Shown here: positions 45,110-53,077 of the stretch, in pieces
Layout: each line of letters opens with the position of its first letter
Numbering within the stretch: the first letter of the stretch is position 1
Assembly (NCBI GenBank): GCA_934725575.1
Contig: CAKVCK010000001.1
Span: 62,001-126,000 of the forward strand
Source of the DNA: an uncultured Bacteroidales bacterium
Lineage (GTDB): Bacteria; Bacteroidota; Bacteroidia; Bacteroidales; UBA932
Length of the DNA stretch: 64,000 nt
Reading direction: 5' to 3'
Translations under genes and position numbers: made by a program
The notes under the pieces: generated by a model
Told to the model about the DNA's origin: nothing
The model's database searches: none
The model's input: only the letters and a program-made list of their open reading frames with translations

Positions 45110-46402
45110 TTAATTATATAGCCGATACTTACGGGATAGTGTCCTGAAAGCCTCGACATCCTTTGACCAATAGTCAGCGATGTCCTCGACTTTGAGACGC
45201 TTTCCGAAAGTCGTTCTTACATAATCCGTACCACAGACCTTGTCGAACATATTGTTGCGCCCCTTCGAGAGGGCGAAAGGATTCTTTTCCGGATAGAGCT
45301 CGTTCACGGCCTGCATCACGTAGAACTGCGTCAGCGTGCAGCAGGCGGCCTCATAGTCAGTGTAGTGGAACTGAACGCCGTGGATCAGCTTTCCTTGAAG
45401 GCTTCCCGAGAACGGCTTGAAGTGGATTGTCCTGAATGCCACCCCCGGAAGGTTGTAGCTGTCAAGAAGCGCCTTCAAGGCATCGGCGTCAATCCATTCG
45501 GCTGCGAAAACCTCGAAAGGGAGGGTGTAGCCGATGCCGATGTTCAGATAGCCCTGGAACTCTCCGGTTATGCCGGAGGACGGATAGTTAACGGCGGACT
45601 GAGGATAAGGAATATTCGGGGACGGGAGCACCCAAGGTAGGTTCGTGTCCTGATAGAGCATATTCCTTGTCCATCCTTCCATCGGAATGACGGAAAGTCT
45701 GCATTTCAGCGGTGCCTCGTTGCCTTTCTCGCCACAGTTCAGGCCTTCCTCGTTCAGGAGAAGGGCGAGCTCGCCGACAGTGAGGCCGTAGATGTAAGGG
45801 ATCTTGAACTCGCTGACGAACGAATGGAAGCCCGGCTCCACGAGACAGCCTTCGATCTTGTTGCCGCCCAACGGGTTAGGCCTGTCCAGAACCATCACCT
45901 CGATGCCGTTCTCGGCGCAGGCGCGCATAACGAGACCGAGGGTGCTGATGAAAGTATAGGAACGGCTGCCGATGTCCTGGATGTCATAGACAACGATGTC
46001 CAGCCCCTCAAGCATCTTCTTGCTCGGCTTGCGGTTGGAGCCATAGATCGAATAGACCGGGATCCCTGTCTTAGGATCCTTGAAATCCTCCACGTGCGAG
46101 CCGGCGTAGGCATCCCCGCGGACTCCGTGCTCGGGAGCGAACAATGTCTTTAGATTGACTCCCGGGGCCTCGTGGAGTATGTCGATGGTGGAGCGGAGAT
46201 TATGGTCGATACCGCTCGGATTGGTGACCAGCCCGACATTCTTGCCGACAAGTCCCTCGAAGCCACGGCCTTCAAGCACTTCGATGCCGGTGCGTACAAT
46301 CTGTTTCTGTCCAGCCTGCGCGGAAAGGGCCGACAATGCGGCAACGGAGAGCAGGACGGTGAATATTCTTTTGACTGCGTTCATATATTCATTGATTATC
46401 AA
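45110..46402 (-). CDS. namZ: NamZ-type exo-beta-N-acetylmuramidase (DUF1343, GH171)
   Basis: 430 residues with a signal peptide (cleavage near ALSAQA). Family blocks: GRGFEGLVGKNVGLVTNPSG, LFAPEHGVRGDAYAG, DIVVYDIQDIGSRSYTF and VLDRPNPLGG. The DUF1343 family includes the exo-acting N-acetylmuramidase NamZ, which releases MurNAc from the non-reducing ends of peptidoglycan fragments. Eight bases separate it from the upstream AmpG-like permease gene, and the kinase/uridylyltransferase pair for MurNAc lies downstream, so the neighbourhood strongly supports the function. Located in the periplasm or outside. Confidence 0.85.
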   Translation of the reverse strand: MIINEYMNAVKRIFTVLLSVAALSALSAQAGQKQIVRTGIEVLEGRGFEGLVGKNVGLVTNPSGIDHNLRSTIDILHEAPGVNLKTLFAPEHGVRGDAYAGSHVEDFKDPKTGIPVYSIYGSNRKPSKKMLEGLDIVVYDIQDIGSRSYTFISTLGLVMRACAENGIEVMVLDRPNPLGGNKIEGCLVEPGFHSFVSEFKIPYIYGLTVGELALLLNEEGLNCGEKGNEAPLKCRLSVIPMEGWTRNMLYQDTNLPWVLPSPNIPYPQSAVNYPSSGITGEFQGYLNIGIGYTLPFEVFAAEWIDADALKALLDSYNLPGVAFRTIHFKPFSGSLQGKLIHGVQFHYTDYEAACCTLTQFYVMQAVNELYPEKNPFALSKGRNNMFDKVCGTDYVRTTFGKRLKVEDIADYWSKDVEAFRTLSRKYRLYN

Positions 46403-46410
46403 TTCGTTGA

Positions 46411-47736
46411 TTATTTCTTGCCATATTCAGGATCGATCTTGCGGTCGGCGAGGAAGGTGACGACGACGGTCGCTATGCAGCAGACAATCACCATCCAGAA
46501 GAAGCCCTTGTAGCCGAGGGACTCCTGCAGGAAGCCGGCGAACATGCCCGGTATCATCATGCTCAGCGCCATGAAGCAGGTGCAGAAGGCATAGTGCGAG
46601 GTCTTGAACTCGCCTTCGGAGAAGTACATCATGTAGAGCATGTAGGCGGTGAATCCGAAGCCGTAGCCAAACTGTTCTATGGCGATGCAGGTACAGATTG
46701 TGGCGAAACTTACAGGCTGTACCACAGCGAGATAGACAAACGACAGGCAAGGAAGCGTCATAAACGCAGCCATGATCCAGATGGATTTCTTCAGCCCAAG
46801 ACGTGATGCGAGAAGTCCTCCGAGGATCCCTCCGAGAAGAAGGAATATCACGCCGAGGGTACCGTACGCTATGCCGACCTGCGCGGTCTGCATCCCAAGT
46901 CCGCCGGCCTCTCTCGCAGCCACAAGGAACGGGGTGCACATCTTGATGAGGAAGGCCTCAGGGAGACGGTAGCAAAGCATGAATATGATCGCGAGCCACA
47001 CGCCCGGTTTCTTGAAATATGTCGTCACGGTGCGGCCGAAGCCTTCGAATATCTCGGCCACCTTGTTGCCTGAATCCTCCTGAATATTAGGCACATCGGA
47101 CTCTGGCTTAGGAATCGCGAACGTGTGATAGAGGGTCAACCCGGTAAGGAGTATGCCGGATCCGCCGATGGTCAGCTGCCAGGCCAACGGGATGTTGCCG
47201 GTTCTGGTCTCCAGCAATCCGGCCACGGCGACGATCACACCGTTGCCGAAGACATTGGCGAGCCTGTAAAACGTGCTGCGGACTCCGACAAAGGCCGCCT
47301 GGCTGCTCTGGCTCTGGGCCAGCATATAGAAGCCGTCAGCCGCTATGTCGTGTGTGGCGGAGGCGAAGGCCGCGAAGACGAACAGGATCAGCGTGAACGA
47401 GAAAAGGCTCATAGGCGTGCTGCCGGCCGCGATGGATTCCGCTGACGGATGAGGCATCGTAAGAGCCTGGACCACAAAGGCTATGGACATTATGATCTGC
47501 ATCGTGATGATCCACCATCTCTTTGTCTTGATGATGTCCACGAACGGGCTCCAGAGGAACTTCAACGTCCACGGGAGGTAAAGCAGGGATGTGAACAACG
47601 CCATCTGCCCGTTCGGAACGCCCATCTTGGCGAACATCAGGACGGAGACATTGTTGACAAGGAAATATGGAATGCCCTCGACGAAGTAGAGGGTCGGGAT
47701 CCACATCCAAGGATTACGTTTAGTGAAATTAGCCAT
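46411..47736 (-). CDS. AmpG-like MFS permease, probable muropeptide or MurNAc importer
   Basis: 441 residues with about 12 membrane helices. The N-terminal LYFVEGIPYFLVNNVSVLMF and KFLWSPFVDIIKTKRWW blocks are those of the AmpG/MFS sugar permeases, and FASATHDIAADGFYM is also typical. It follows the HIT/SpoIID gene by 15 bases and precedes the NamZ-like gene by eight. Proposed role: bring MurNAc or small muropeptides released by NamZ across the inner membrane for AmgK/MurU salvage. Substrate is inferred from context. Confidence 0.82.
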   Translation of the reverse strand: MANFTKRNPWMWIPTLYFVEGIPYFLVNNVSVLMFAKMGVPNGQMALFTSLLYLPWTLKFLWSPFVDIIKTKRWWIITMQIIMSIAFVVQALTMPHPSAESIAAGSTPMSLFSFTLILFVFAAFASATHDIAADGFYMLAQSQSSQAAFVGVRSTFYRLANVFGNGVIVAVAGLLETRTGNIPLAWQLTIGGSGILLTGLTLYHTFAIPKPESDVPNIQEDSGNKVAEIFEGFGRTVTTYFKKPGVWLAIIFMLCYRLPEAFLIKMCTPFLVAAREAGGLGMQTAQVGIAYGTLGVIFLLLGGILGGLLASRLGLKKSIWIMAAFMTLPCLSFVYLAVVQPVSFATICTCIAIEQFGYGFGFTAYMLYMMYFSEGEFKTSHYAFCTCFMALSMMIPGMFAGFLQESLGYKGFFWMVIVCCIATVVVTFLADRKIDPEYGKK

Positions 47737-47751
47737 TATGTGTTGATTATA

Positions 47752-50001
47752 TTATCTTCTTTCCAGTATGCTGCCTGGATAGTAGTGCAGCAGGATCTGA
47801 TCGAACGTGTAGCCTTTGCTGGCCATCACGGCGGCGCCGATCTGGCAGAGACCGACTCCGTGGCCCCAGCCGGATCCGACAAGGACCAGTCTGTCGCCAA
47901 TCCATTTTACCTCAAAGGCTGAGCTCTTAAGGTGGGATTCGGACAGCCAGCGGCGGATGATCAGCTCCTTGCCGATGACCATTGTCTTCCTGTCGCCGAC
48001 TACCTTGAGCCTTTTGAGCCTTCCTGACGGGCCCCTCTCAATCGGAACGAGGTCACGGATGGTGCCGAAATCAATTCCGGAGCGTCTGCGGACAAGTTCC
48101 GAGACCTCCGTCCTTGAATATTCAGTGGTCCATCTGTAGAAGTCCTTCGTCTCCAGATCGTAGTCGTTAAGCACTTGGGAGAGAATCTTTTCGTCCTTGG
48201 TGTCGCAGAAAACATCGCCTCCTTCCACACAGTCCGGAGTGTCCGGGAGAGGCTGTAGGTAAGGGTAATCCTTGTCTTCCCAGCAGGTGCTGAATATCTC
48301 CATACGGCCTCCGCAACATTTCGAGAAGCGGGCGTCGCAGATCTGGCCTTCCGAGGTGAGTACAAGCCCCCAGGTTTGGTCTATGGCCTTGCGGACGGTG
48401 TCGCCAACAGCCATTGTGAGACCTTGGTAACGCTGGCAGTGGTCATCGGCGCAGACGTCGAAGAGGGTGTGGTCATCGTGGTCGAACCATTTGATGTATT
48501 CCTCCTCGCCGGCTTCCGAGTTCAATTCGGTGGTCACTGAGCCTGTCGAAGTGACCGGAGAAGCTGCCTCAGCGACCGGATCAGGACCCTGAGCCTGCTG
48601 AATGGCCGGTTTCCTGCGGTGCTCCACCTGCGCCAAAACCCAGGAACGTGAAATGACAGCGTGAGCCTTGAGGAACTCCAGCCCGGCCGAAGCCTTCATC
48701 TCGGATGAGATGACACTGAGCAGATAGTCCTCGACTCCAACGATATTCACGGCCGTGACCTTGTCCCCGTCCACGATGAACTTGAGAGTTCCCGCGAACT
48801 TCTGGGTCACCTTCCTTTCCCAATGGAAATCCACACCGATAGTCACTCCGTAAAGGATGAACGACGGCTCGGCGAACATAGTGGCCTCAGTCTGAGCCTC
48901 GAAGACCAGTTCATCGTAAAGGACTCCGTTATAGGAAATGCGCCCGGCTGAATATTCGACTTTCTGCCGTCCAGCTCCGTCTGAAATGATCTCGAACTCG
49001 ATCTCCTTGCTGGACATTATCCCGACCTCCAGCCTGCGCTGGGTTCTGGTCAGCCTCCAGATAATGCCCTTCTCCGTCTCCTCGCTGACTGTTATCTCAC
49101 GGACAACCGCCGTAAGAAGCTCTGAGTCAAGTTTGTCGTAATCCTCGCGCTTCGGGGCCACAAACACGCCCCCCAGATCGGCGCACCCTGGACTCATCGC
49201 CAGATGATCCGCCCCGGTGGAATAATAGTTGTGCGGACGATGCTTCTCCCTGAATATCACAATGGAGCGATATTCCCCGTTATGCGTCCAGGTGAACAGG
49301 TTGATCTTCGGCTCATCAGAGTCCTCCGGCATCGGAGCGCAGTCCATAAGCCGGTAGAAAAGCTTAGCCACGGATTTCGCCGTGCCGCCGCAAAGGACGA
49401 AGACTCCGTTGGCATATTCATTAAGATGGAAGAGCTTGGCTTCCTTGACGTTGGTGAGATATTCCAGAGTCTTGTCATCACCGGCCGCCAACAATGCGTC
49501 AACCCTGTTCTGGAGAGGCATCAGCCCTTGCGGACAGGCCTGAAAATGCTGATGATCCGGAGCTGAAGCCCCGCTTACCGGGCCATTGTAGAACCCAAGA
49601 TATTCATTGTGCGCGCTGACAAAGTCAAGAAGATCCTGATAGCGGTGCCAGATGGATTGCCGCGTGTGCTCGAAGCTGGAGATCACGAGATGAGACGGGA
49701 AGATCGGGTACGGGTTCAGCGTGACGCGGTATTTCCGTCCCTTGCGCCCCTCGAACTCAATGTGGGTTTGCTGCGCCGGGCGGTTCTCAGGGCAGAGGAA
49801 GCAAGGCCTCTCGCTGAGGGACTTAGGGTCCAGGGCCGCCTCGGAAGAAATCTTGCGGCAGGGGTTATGCTGGACGATGATCTCCAGCCCTCCGACATCC
49901 AACCGTTTGGTTTCCACCTTCTTGAGGTCGCGGTAGTTCTCGGCGGCAAGCGGCCAGACCGACAACTGGTCCTTTATGAATTTGTCAATGTTATTGTCCA
50001 T
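47752..50001 (-). CDS. HIT-like (DUF4922-type) nucleotidyl-transfer domain fused to SpoIID
   Basis: 749 residues with no signal peptide or membrane segment. Residues 1-310 resemble DUF4922 and the GalT/ATP-adenylyltransferase branch of the HIT superfamily: a CxxC pair (Cys67, Cys70 in PCFLCPENRP), LVISSFEHTRQ, and the catalytic-like SAPDHQHFQA with His150/His152. Residues about 345-749 are a SpoIID/LytB domain, with Glu434 in SVISSEMKAS as probable lytic transglycosylase residue and the signature GSGWGHGVGLCQIGA at 709-723. An extended loop near 465-500 contains the REP-encoded PVTSTGSVT. The start ATG overlaps the Nudix stop by one base. SpoIID normally acts on peptidoglycan outside the membrane, so a signal-less fusion is unusual. 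Confidence 0.8.
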   Translation of the reverse strand: MDNNIDKFIKDQLSVWPLAAENYRDLKKVETKRLDVGGLEIIVQHNPCRKISSEAALDPKSLSERPCFLCPENRPAQQTHIEFEGRKGRKYRVTLNPYPIFPSHLVISSFEHTRQSIWHRYQDLLDFVSAHNEYLGFYNGPVSGASAPDHQHFQACPQGLMPLQNRVDALLAAGDDKTLEYLTNVKEAKLFHLNEYANGVFVLCGGTAKSVAKLFYRLMDCAPMPEDSDEPKINLFTWTHNGEYRSIVIFREKHRPHNYYSTGADHLAMSPGCADLGGVFVAPKREDYDKLDSELLTAVVREITVSEETEKGIIWRLTRTQRRLEVGIMSSKEIEFEIISDGAGRQKVEYSAGRISYNGVLYDELVFEAQTEATMFAEPSFILYGVTIGVDFHWERKVTQKFAGTLKFIVDGDKVTAVNIVGVEDYLLSVISSEMKASAGLEFLKAHAVISRSWVLAQVEHRRKPAIQQAQGPDPVAEAASPVTSTGSVTTELNSEAGEEEYIKWFDHDDHTLFDVCADDHCQRYQGLTMAVGDTVRKAIDQTWGLVLTSEGQICDARFSKCCGGRMEIFSTCWEDKDYPYLQPLPDTPDCVEGGDVFCDTKDEKILSQVLNDYDLETKDFYRWTTEYSRTEVSELVRRRSGIDFGTIRDLVPIERGPSGRLKRLKVVGDRKTMVIGKELIIRRWLSESHLKSSAFEVKWIGDRLVLVGSGWGHGVGLCQIGAAVMASKGYTFDQILLHYYPGSILERR
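48532..48556. repeat. REP-like palindrome inside the SpoIID fusion gene
   Basis: A 25-base element with 7-base inverted arms GGTCACT/AGTGACC around an 11-base centre containing CCTGTCGA. It is read in frame on the minus strand as PVTSTGSVT. Same length and layout as the copies at 53459 and 53570. Confidence 0.8.
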
Positions 50002-50591
50002 CAGAGCAAAGCCAGTAAAGTGTCCTTGATTGATTTGAATTCCTGCTCAAAATTCGGAGTGAACAGTCCCCGCGCCAGATTAGACTCGATCTCGGACATA
50101 TTCCAGTAGCGTCCTTCGGTGACCTCGTCATTGTCAGGCTTCAAAGTGAAGTTGCCGACTGTGGCGAAGACGCTGACCAGTTCCTTCTCGCGCGCCGACT
50201 CCCAAATGTAGGATTTCAGGAATATCGGATTGAAGTCCCTGAACCCCAGTTCCTCAGAGGCCTCGCGGTAGAGTGCCTCCTCCAGAGTCTCGCCGTAATC
50301 GACGTGACCGCCGACGGCCGTGTCCCAACGCCCCGGAAGAAGATCCTTCTTCATCGAGCGTTTCTGAATATACAGACACCCCTCCCGATTGATGATGTGA
50401 AGATGGATCACAGGATGCATCAGCTTTGAGCCATCGTGCACGGACTGCCTTGTGGCCTGCCCGATGACAAGGCCGTTCTCCTCCACGACAGGGACCATCT
50501 CGCCAGTCGGACGTGGACGATCGCCTGGATTGTCGGCCGAAGGCAAAGGCATAACCGGAGCCGGGGAAACCGGGTAGATCAAGTCAAACAT
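50001..50591 (-). CDS. Nudix hydrolase
   Basis: 196 residues in the longest form. The Nudix box GGHVDYGETLEEALYREASEELG (GX5EX7REUXEEXGU pattern) is complete. The preceding HLHIINREGCLYIQKRS and GRWDTAVGGH are usual for IPP-isomerase-like or general Nudix enzymes of Bacteroidota. The first 31 residues are proline-rich and atypical; an internal ATG at 50498 gives MVPVVEENGLVIGQATRQ, the normal family N terminus, and may be the true start. Its stop overlaps the start of the HIT/SpoIID gene (TGATG). Substrate unknown; hydrolysis of a nucleoside diphosphate derivative is expected. Confidence 0.85.
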   Translation of the reverse strand: MFDLIYPVSPAPVMPLPSADNPGDRPRPTGEMVPVVEENGLVIGQATRQSVHDGSKLMHPVIHLHIINREGCLYIQKRSMKKDLLPGRWDTAVGGHVDYGETLEEALYREASEELGFRDFNPIFLKSYIWESAREKELVSVFATVGNFTLKPDNDEVTEGRYWNMSEIESNLARGLFTPNFEQEFKSIKDTLLALL

Positions 50592-50595
50592 AACG

Positions 50596-52281
50596 TCAAG
50601 CTATCGCCAAAAGGATCAGCAACTGGGCCACAAGCACCCTCATAAACATTGACAGAGGATAAACGGTGGCGTAGTTCACTGAAGGATAATCCGTTCCGTA
50701 AGCCCCTTGGGTGAACGCCAGGACCGCGGGATCGGTGGTACCGCCGGATATCAGACCGCAGATCTGGTAGAAGTTCAGCTTGCAGACATACCTTGCGATG
50801 AGGCCGATCGTGCAGACAGGGATGAAGGTGATGAGCGCTCCGTAAAGGATCCACCAGTAACCTCCGTTAAGGATCGAGCTTACGAAGTTCTGTCCGGCTC
50901 CGAGACCTACGGCCGCCATAAAGAAGGATATTCCCATCTCCCTGACCATCAGGTTCGCGCTCTGGGTCGTGTAGGTCGTGATCTTCCACTTAGGTCCGAA
51001 GTAGCCAAGCAGGATCGCTATGATCAGCGGACCGCCGGCGAGACCAAGTTTGATAGGCTGAGGAATGCCAGGGATTGCGATAGGAATGGAACCGAATATC
51101 ACACCGAGGGCTATTCCGAAGAAAATCGGGATAAGGTTCGGACGGTTCAGCGTCGATGTCTGGTTGCCGACAAGGTTGGCGACCTCCTCGATTCCCAGCT
51201 CAGGGCCGACAACCCTCAACACATCGCCCATCTGAAGGATGAGGTTAGGTCTTGCGACAAGGCCGACTCCGGATCTGATGACACGGGTGACGCTCACGCC
51301 GTAATTAGCTCTTACATTGAGACTTCTGAGCGTGACACCCGTAAGATTCGCCTTGGTGACGGTGATCTTCCTGTTGACCATCCTGGTGTCCATCTGCTCC
51401 CAGTCCTGAAGATGCATAGGCACCTCCTCGCCGAACGTGATCCTAAGGGAATCCACATTCTTCTGCGAGGTGACGATCAGGAGTTTATCCCCTTTCTGAA
51501 GGACGGTGTCCGGTCCCGGCAGAGACATCACTCCGTCACGGAGGATTCTGGAGATCACTATCGAATTGCCAAGGTCCTTTGTGGCGTCCTTGATTGTCAT
51601 TCCAAAAATCGCAGGATTCTCGACCTCGCAGTGCATACGCCTTGCAACATCCTCATTATTATCCTCATTGTCAAGGACTTCCTTCTCCTTATTGAGATCC
51701 ACCTTGAATATTGCCTTGAAGAACATCATCAGAGCGATCACAAGCAGTACTCCCAATGGATAGGCCACAGCGTAGGCGGAAGCCAGCCCGGAGGTCGCCG
51801 AGGTGATGTCAGACGCCAGATAATTCTCCGCGCGCATCGAATCCGCCATCGTCTGCTGGGCGGCACCGAGTCCCGGGGTGTTGGTCACGGCTCCGGACAT
51901 CACGCCGACCATAGTCTTGAGGTCCTCGCCGGTGATGAAATGGATCGCCACGGTGACGGCCACAGCCAACAGGACAAGGGCGACCGCAAGGATATTCAGC
52001 TGAAGCCCGCCTTTCTTGAATGAGTGGAAGAATCCCGGGCCGACCTGAAGGCCGATAGAGAACACGAACAGGATCAGGCCGAAGTCCTTCATAAAGTTCA
52101 TCACGGTAGCGTCAACCCTGAGGCCGAAATGGCTCAGAAGGATAGCCACGAACAGAATCCACGTGGAACCGATGGAGATGCCTTTGATCTTGAACTTGCC
52201 AAGGTACAGTCCGATCGCGATCACGACTGCGAAAACCAGAATCGAATGGGCTATTCCAGCCCCTAAAAACAAATCTCGCAT
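50596..52281 (-). CDS. AspT/YidE-type putative transporter with two TrkA-C domains
   Basis: 561 residues. Two blocks of membrane helices (about 1-190 and 375-561) flank two cytoplasmic TrkA-C (RCK_C) domains (about 205-370, recognisable in NSIVISRILRDGVMSLPGPD, VLQKGDKLLIVTSQ and the later VARPNLILQMGDVLRVVG). The YidE/YbjL duplication motif SGAVTNTPGLGAAQQ and SGGTTDPAVLAF occur once per half. This architecture belongs to the aspartate:alanine exchanger superfamily, mostly uncharacterised in Bacteroidota. Position among envelope and salvage genes does not define the substrate. Confidence 0.85.
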   Translation of the reverse strand: MRDLFLGAGIAHSILVFAVVIAIGLYLGKFKIKGISIGSTWILFVAILLSHFGLRVDATVMNFMKDFGLILFVFSIGLQVGPGFFHSFKKGGLQLNILAVALVLLAVAVTVAIHFITGEDLKTMVGVMSGAVTNTPGLGAAQQTMADSMRAENYLASDITSATSGLASAYAVAYPLGVLLVIALMMFFKAIFKVDLNKEKEVLDNEDNNEDVARRMHCEVENPAIFGMTIKDATKDLGNSIVISRILRDGVMSLPGPDTVLQKGDKLLIVTSQKNVDSLRITFGEEVPMHLQDWEQMDTRMVNRKITVTKANLTGVTLRSLNVRANYGVSVTRVIRSGVGLVARPNLILQMGDVLRVVGPELGIEEVANLVGNQTSTLNRPNLIPIFFGIALGVIFGSIPIAIPGIPQPIKLGLAGGPLIIAILLGYFGPKWKITTYTTQSANLMVREMGISFFMAAVGLGAGQNFVSSILNGGYWWILYGALITFIPVCTIGLIARYVCKLNFYQICGLISGGTTDPAVLAFTQGAYGTDYPSVNYATVYPLSMFMRVLVAQLLILLAIA

Positions 52282-52287
52282 ATCTAA

Positions 52288-53073
52288 TTAAAAATCTATC
52301 CGCGCGCAAAAGCACGGTTTGTCTTCAATCTTACCTTCGATGTAATATGTCTTTTTTCCGTCTATCTCTTCGACACTTCTGAATATCCTGACAACCTCCC
52401 CTGGCTTCGTCTCCTTGATGAAGTTGATGCTTATGCTCTTGACAGGGTTGCCGGCGACCTCCTCATAGTCAATGCAGTCCATAGCCCAGACCACATATCG
52501 GGCGTTGTTGGTGTGCCCCAGCACATCGATGTCCGAATATGCCGCCTTGTGGCAGCCGACCTCCTCCGCAAGGATATTCTTAGGCATCGCCACCTTGCCG
52601 CAAGGAGTCTGGATCGCATTGTCAGGGCATTGAGTGGTCGCAGGGACCATATTCAAGACCTCATCGCTGCGCACCAGCCGCCGGGTCTCGACATTCATCA
52701 CTATCCACGAAGAGGTGCAAAGCACCAGCGCCTTAGATTTGTCGGCGAAGTCTGTGTCGCCCTGCCTTCGGAGCTCGAAGTCACGCAGGAAAAACAGGCC
52801 GTCCTGCCCCTTGTGCCAAGTGTAGAGGGTCGTCTCGTCCGTCCATTTCGGAGGATTCAGGAAATCCATCCGCATCCTTGACAGCACCCAGGCCGTGTGA
52901 TGCCTCTGGAGGTCGTCATAGCCGAAATGAAGAGCCTGGGCCGCCAGATACGCCATTTCCTGGGCGTGATCCATAAACGCGGCCGGCTTCAAGCGGAACG
53001 AAGCGTCCGTGTCATAGCACGGAATCGTTATGTCTGTGCTGAACCTGTTGTCTGAAACGTTGATCTTTTCCAT
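52288..53073 (-). CDS. Acyl-ACP thioesterase
   Basis: 261 residues forming a double hot-dog fold. N-terminal FRLKPAAFMDHAQEMA and WVLSRMRMDF blocks, then the catalytic-region YSDIDVLGHTNNARYVVWAMD, with Asp, Asn and His of the second hot-dog, match bacterial Acyl-ACP_TE proteins. It would release free fatty acids from acyl carrier protein. The neighbouring transporter gene starts six bases downstream and the HU-like gene ends four bases upstream, so it is probably co-transcribed, although the functional link is not evident. Confidence 0.9.
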   Translation of the reverse strand: MEKINVSDNRFSTDITIPCYDTDASFRLKPAAFMDHAQEMAYLAAQALHFGYDDLQRHHTAWVLSRMRMDFLNPPKWTDETTLYTWHKGQDGLFFLRDFELRRQGDTDFADKSKALVLCTSSWIVMNVETRRLVRSDEVLNMVPATTQCPDNAIQTPCGKVAMPKNILAEEVGCHKAAYSDIDVLGHTNNARYVVWAMDCIDYEEVAGNPVKSISINFIKETKPGEVVRIFRSVEEIDGKKTYYIEGKIEDKPCFCARIDF

Positions 53074-53077
53074 AGTC

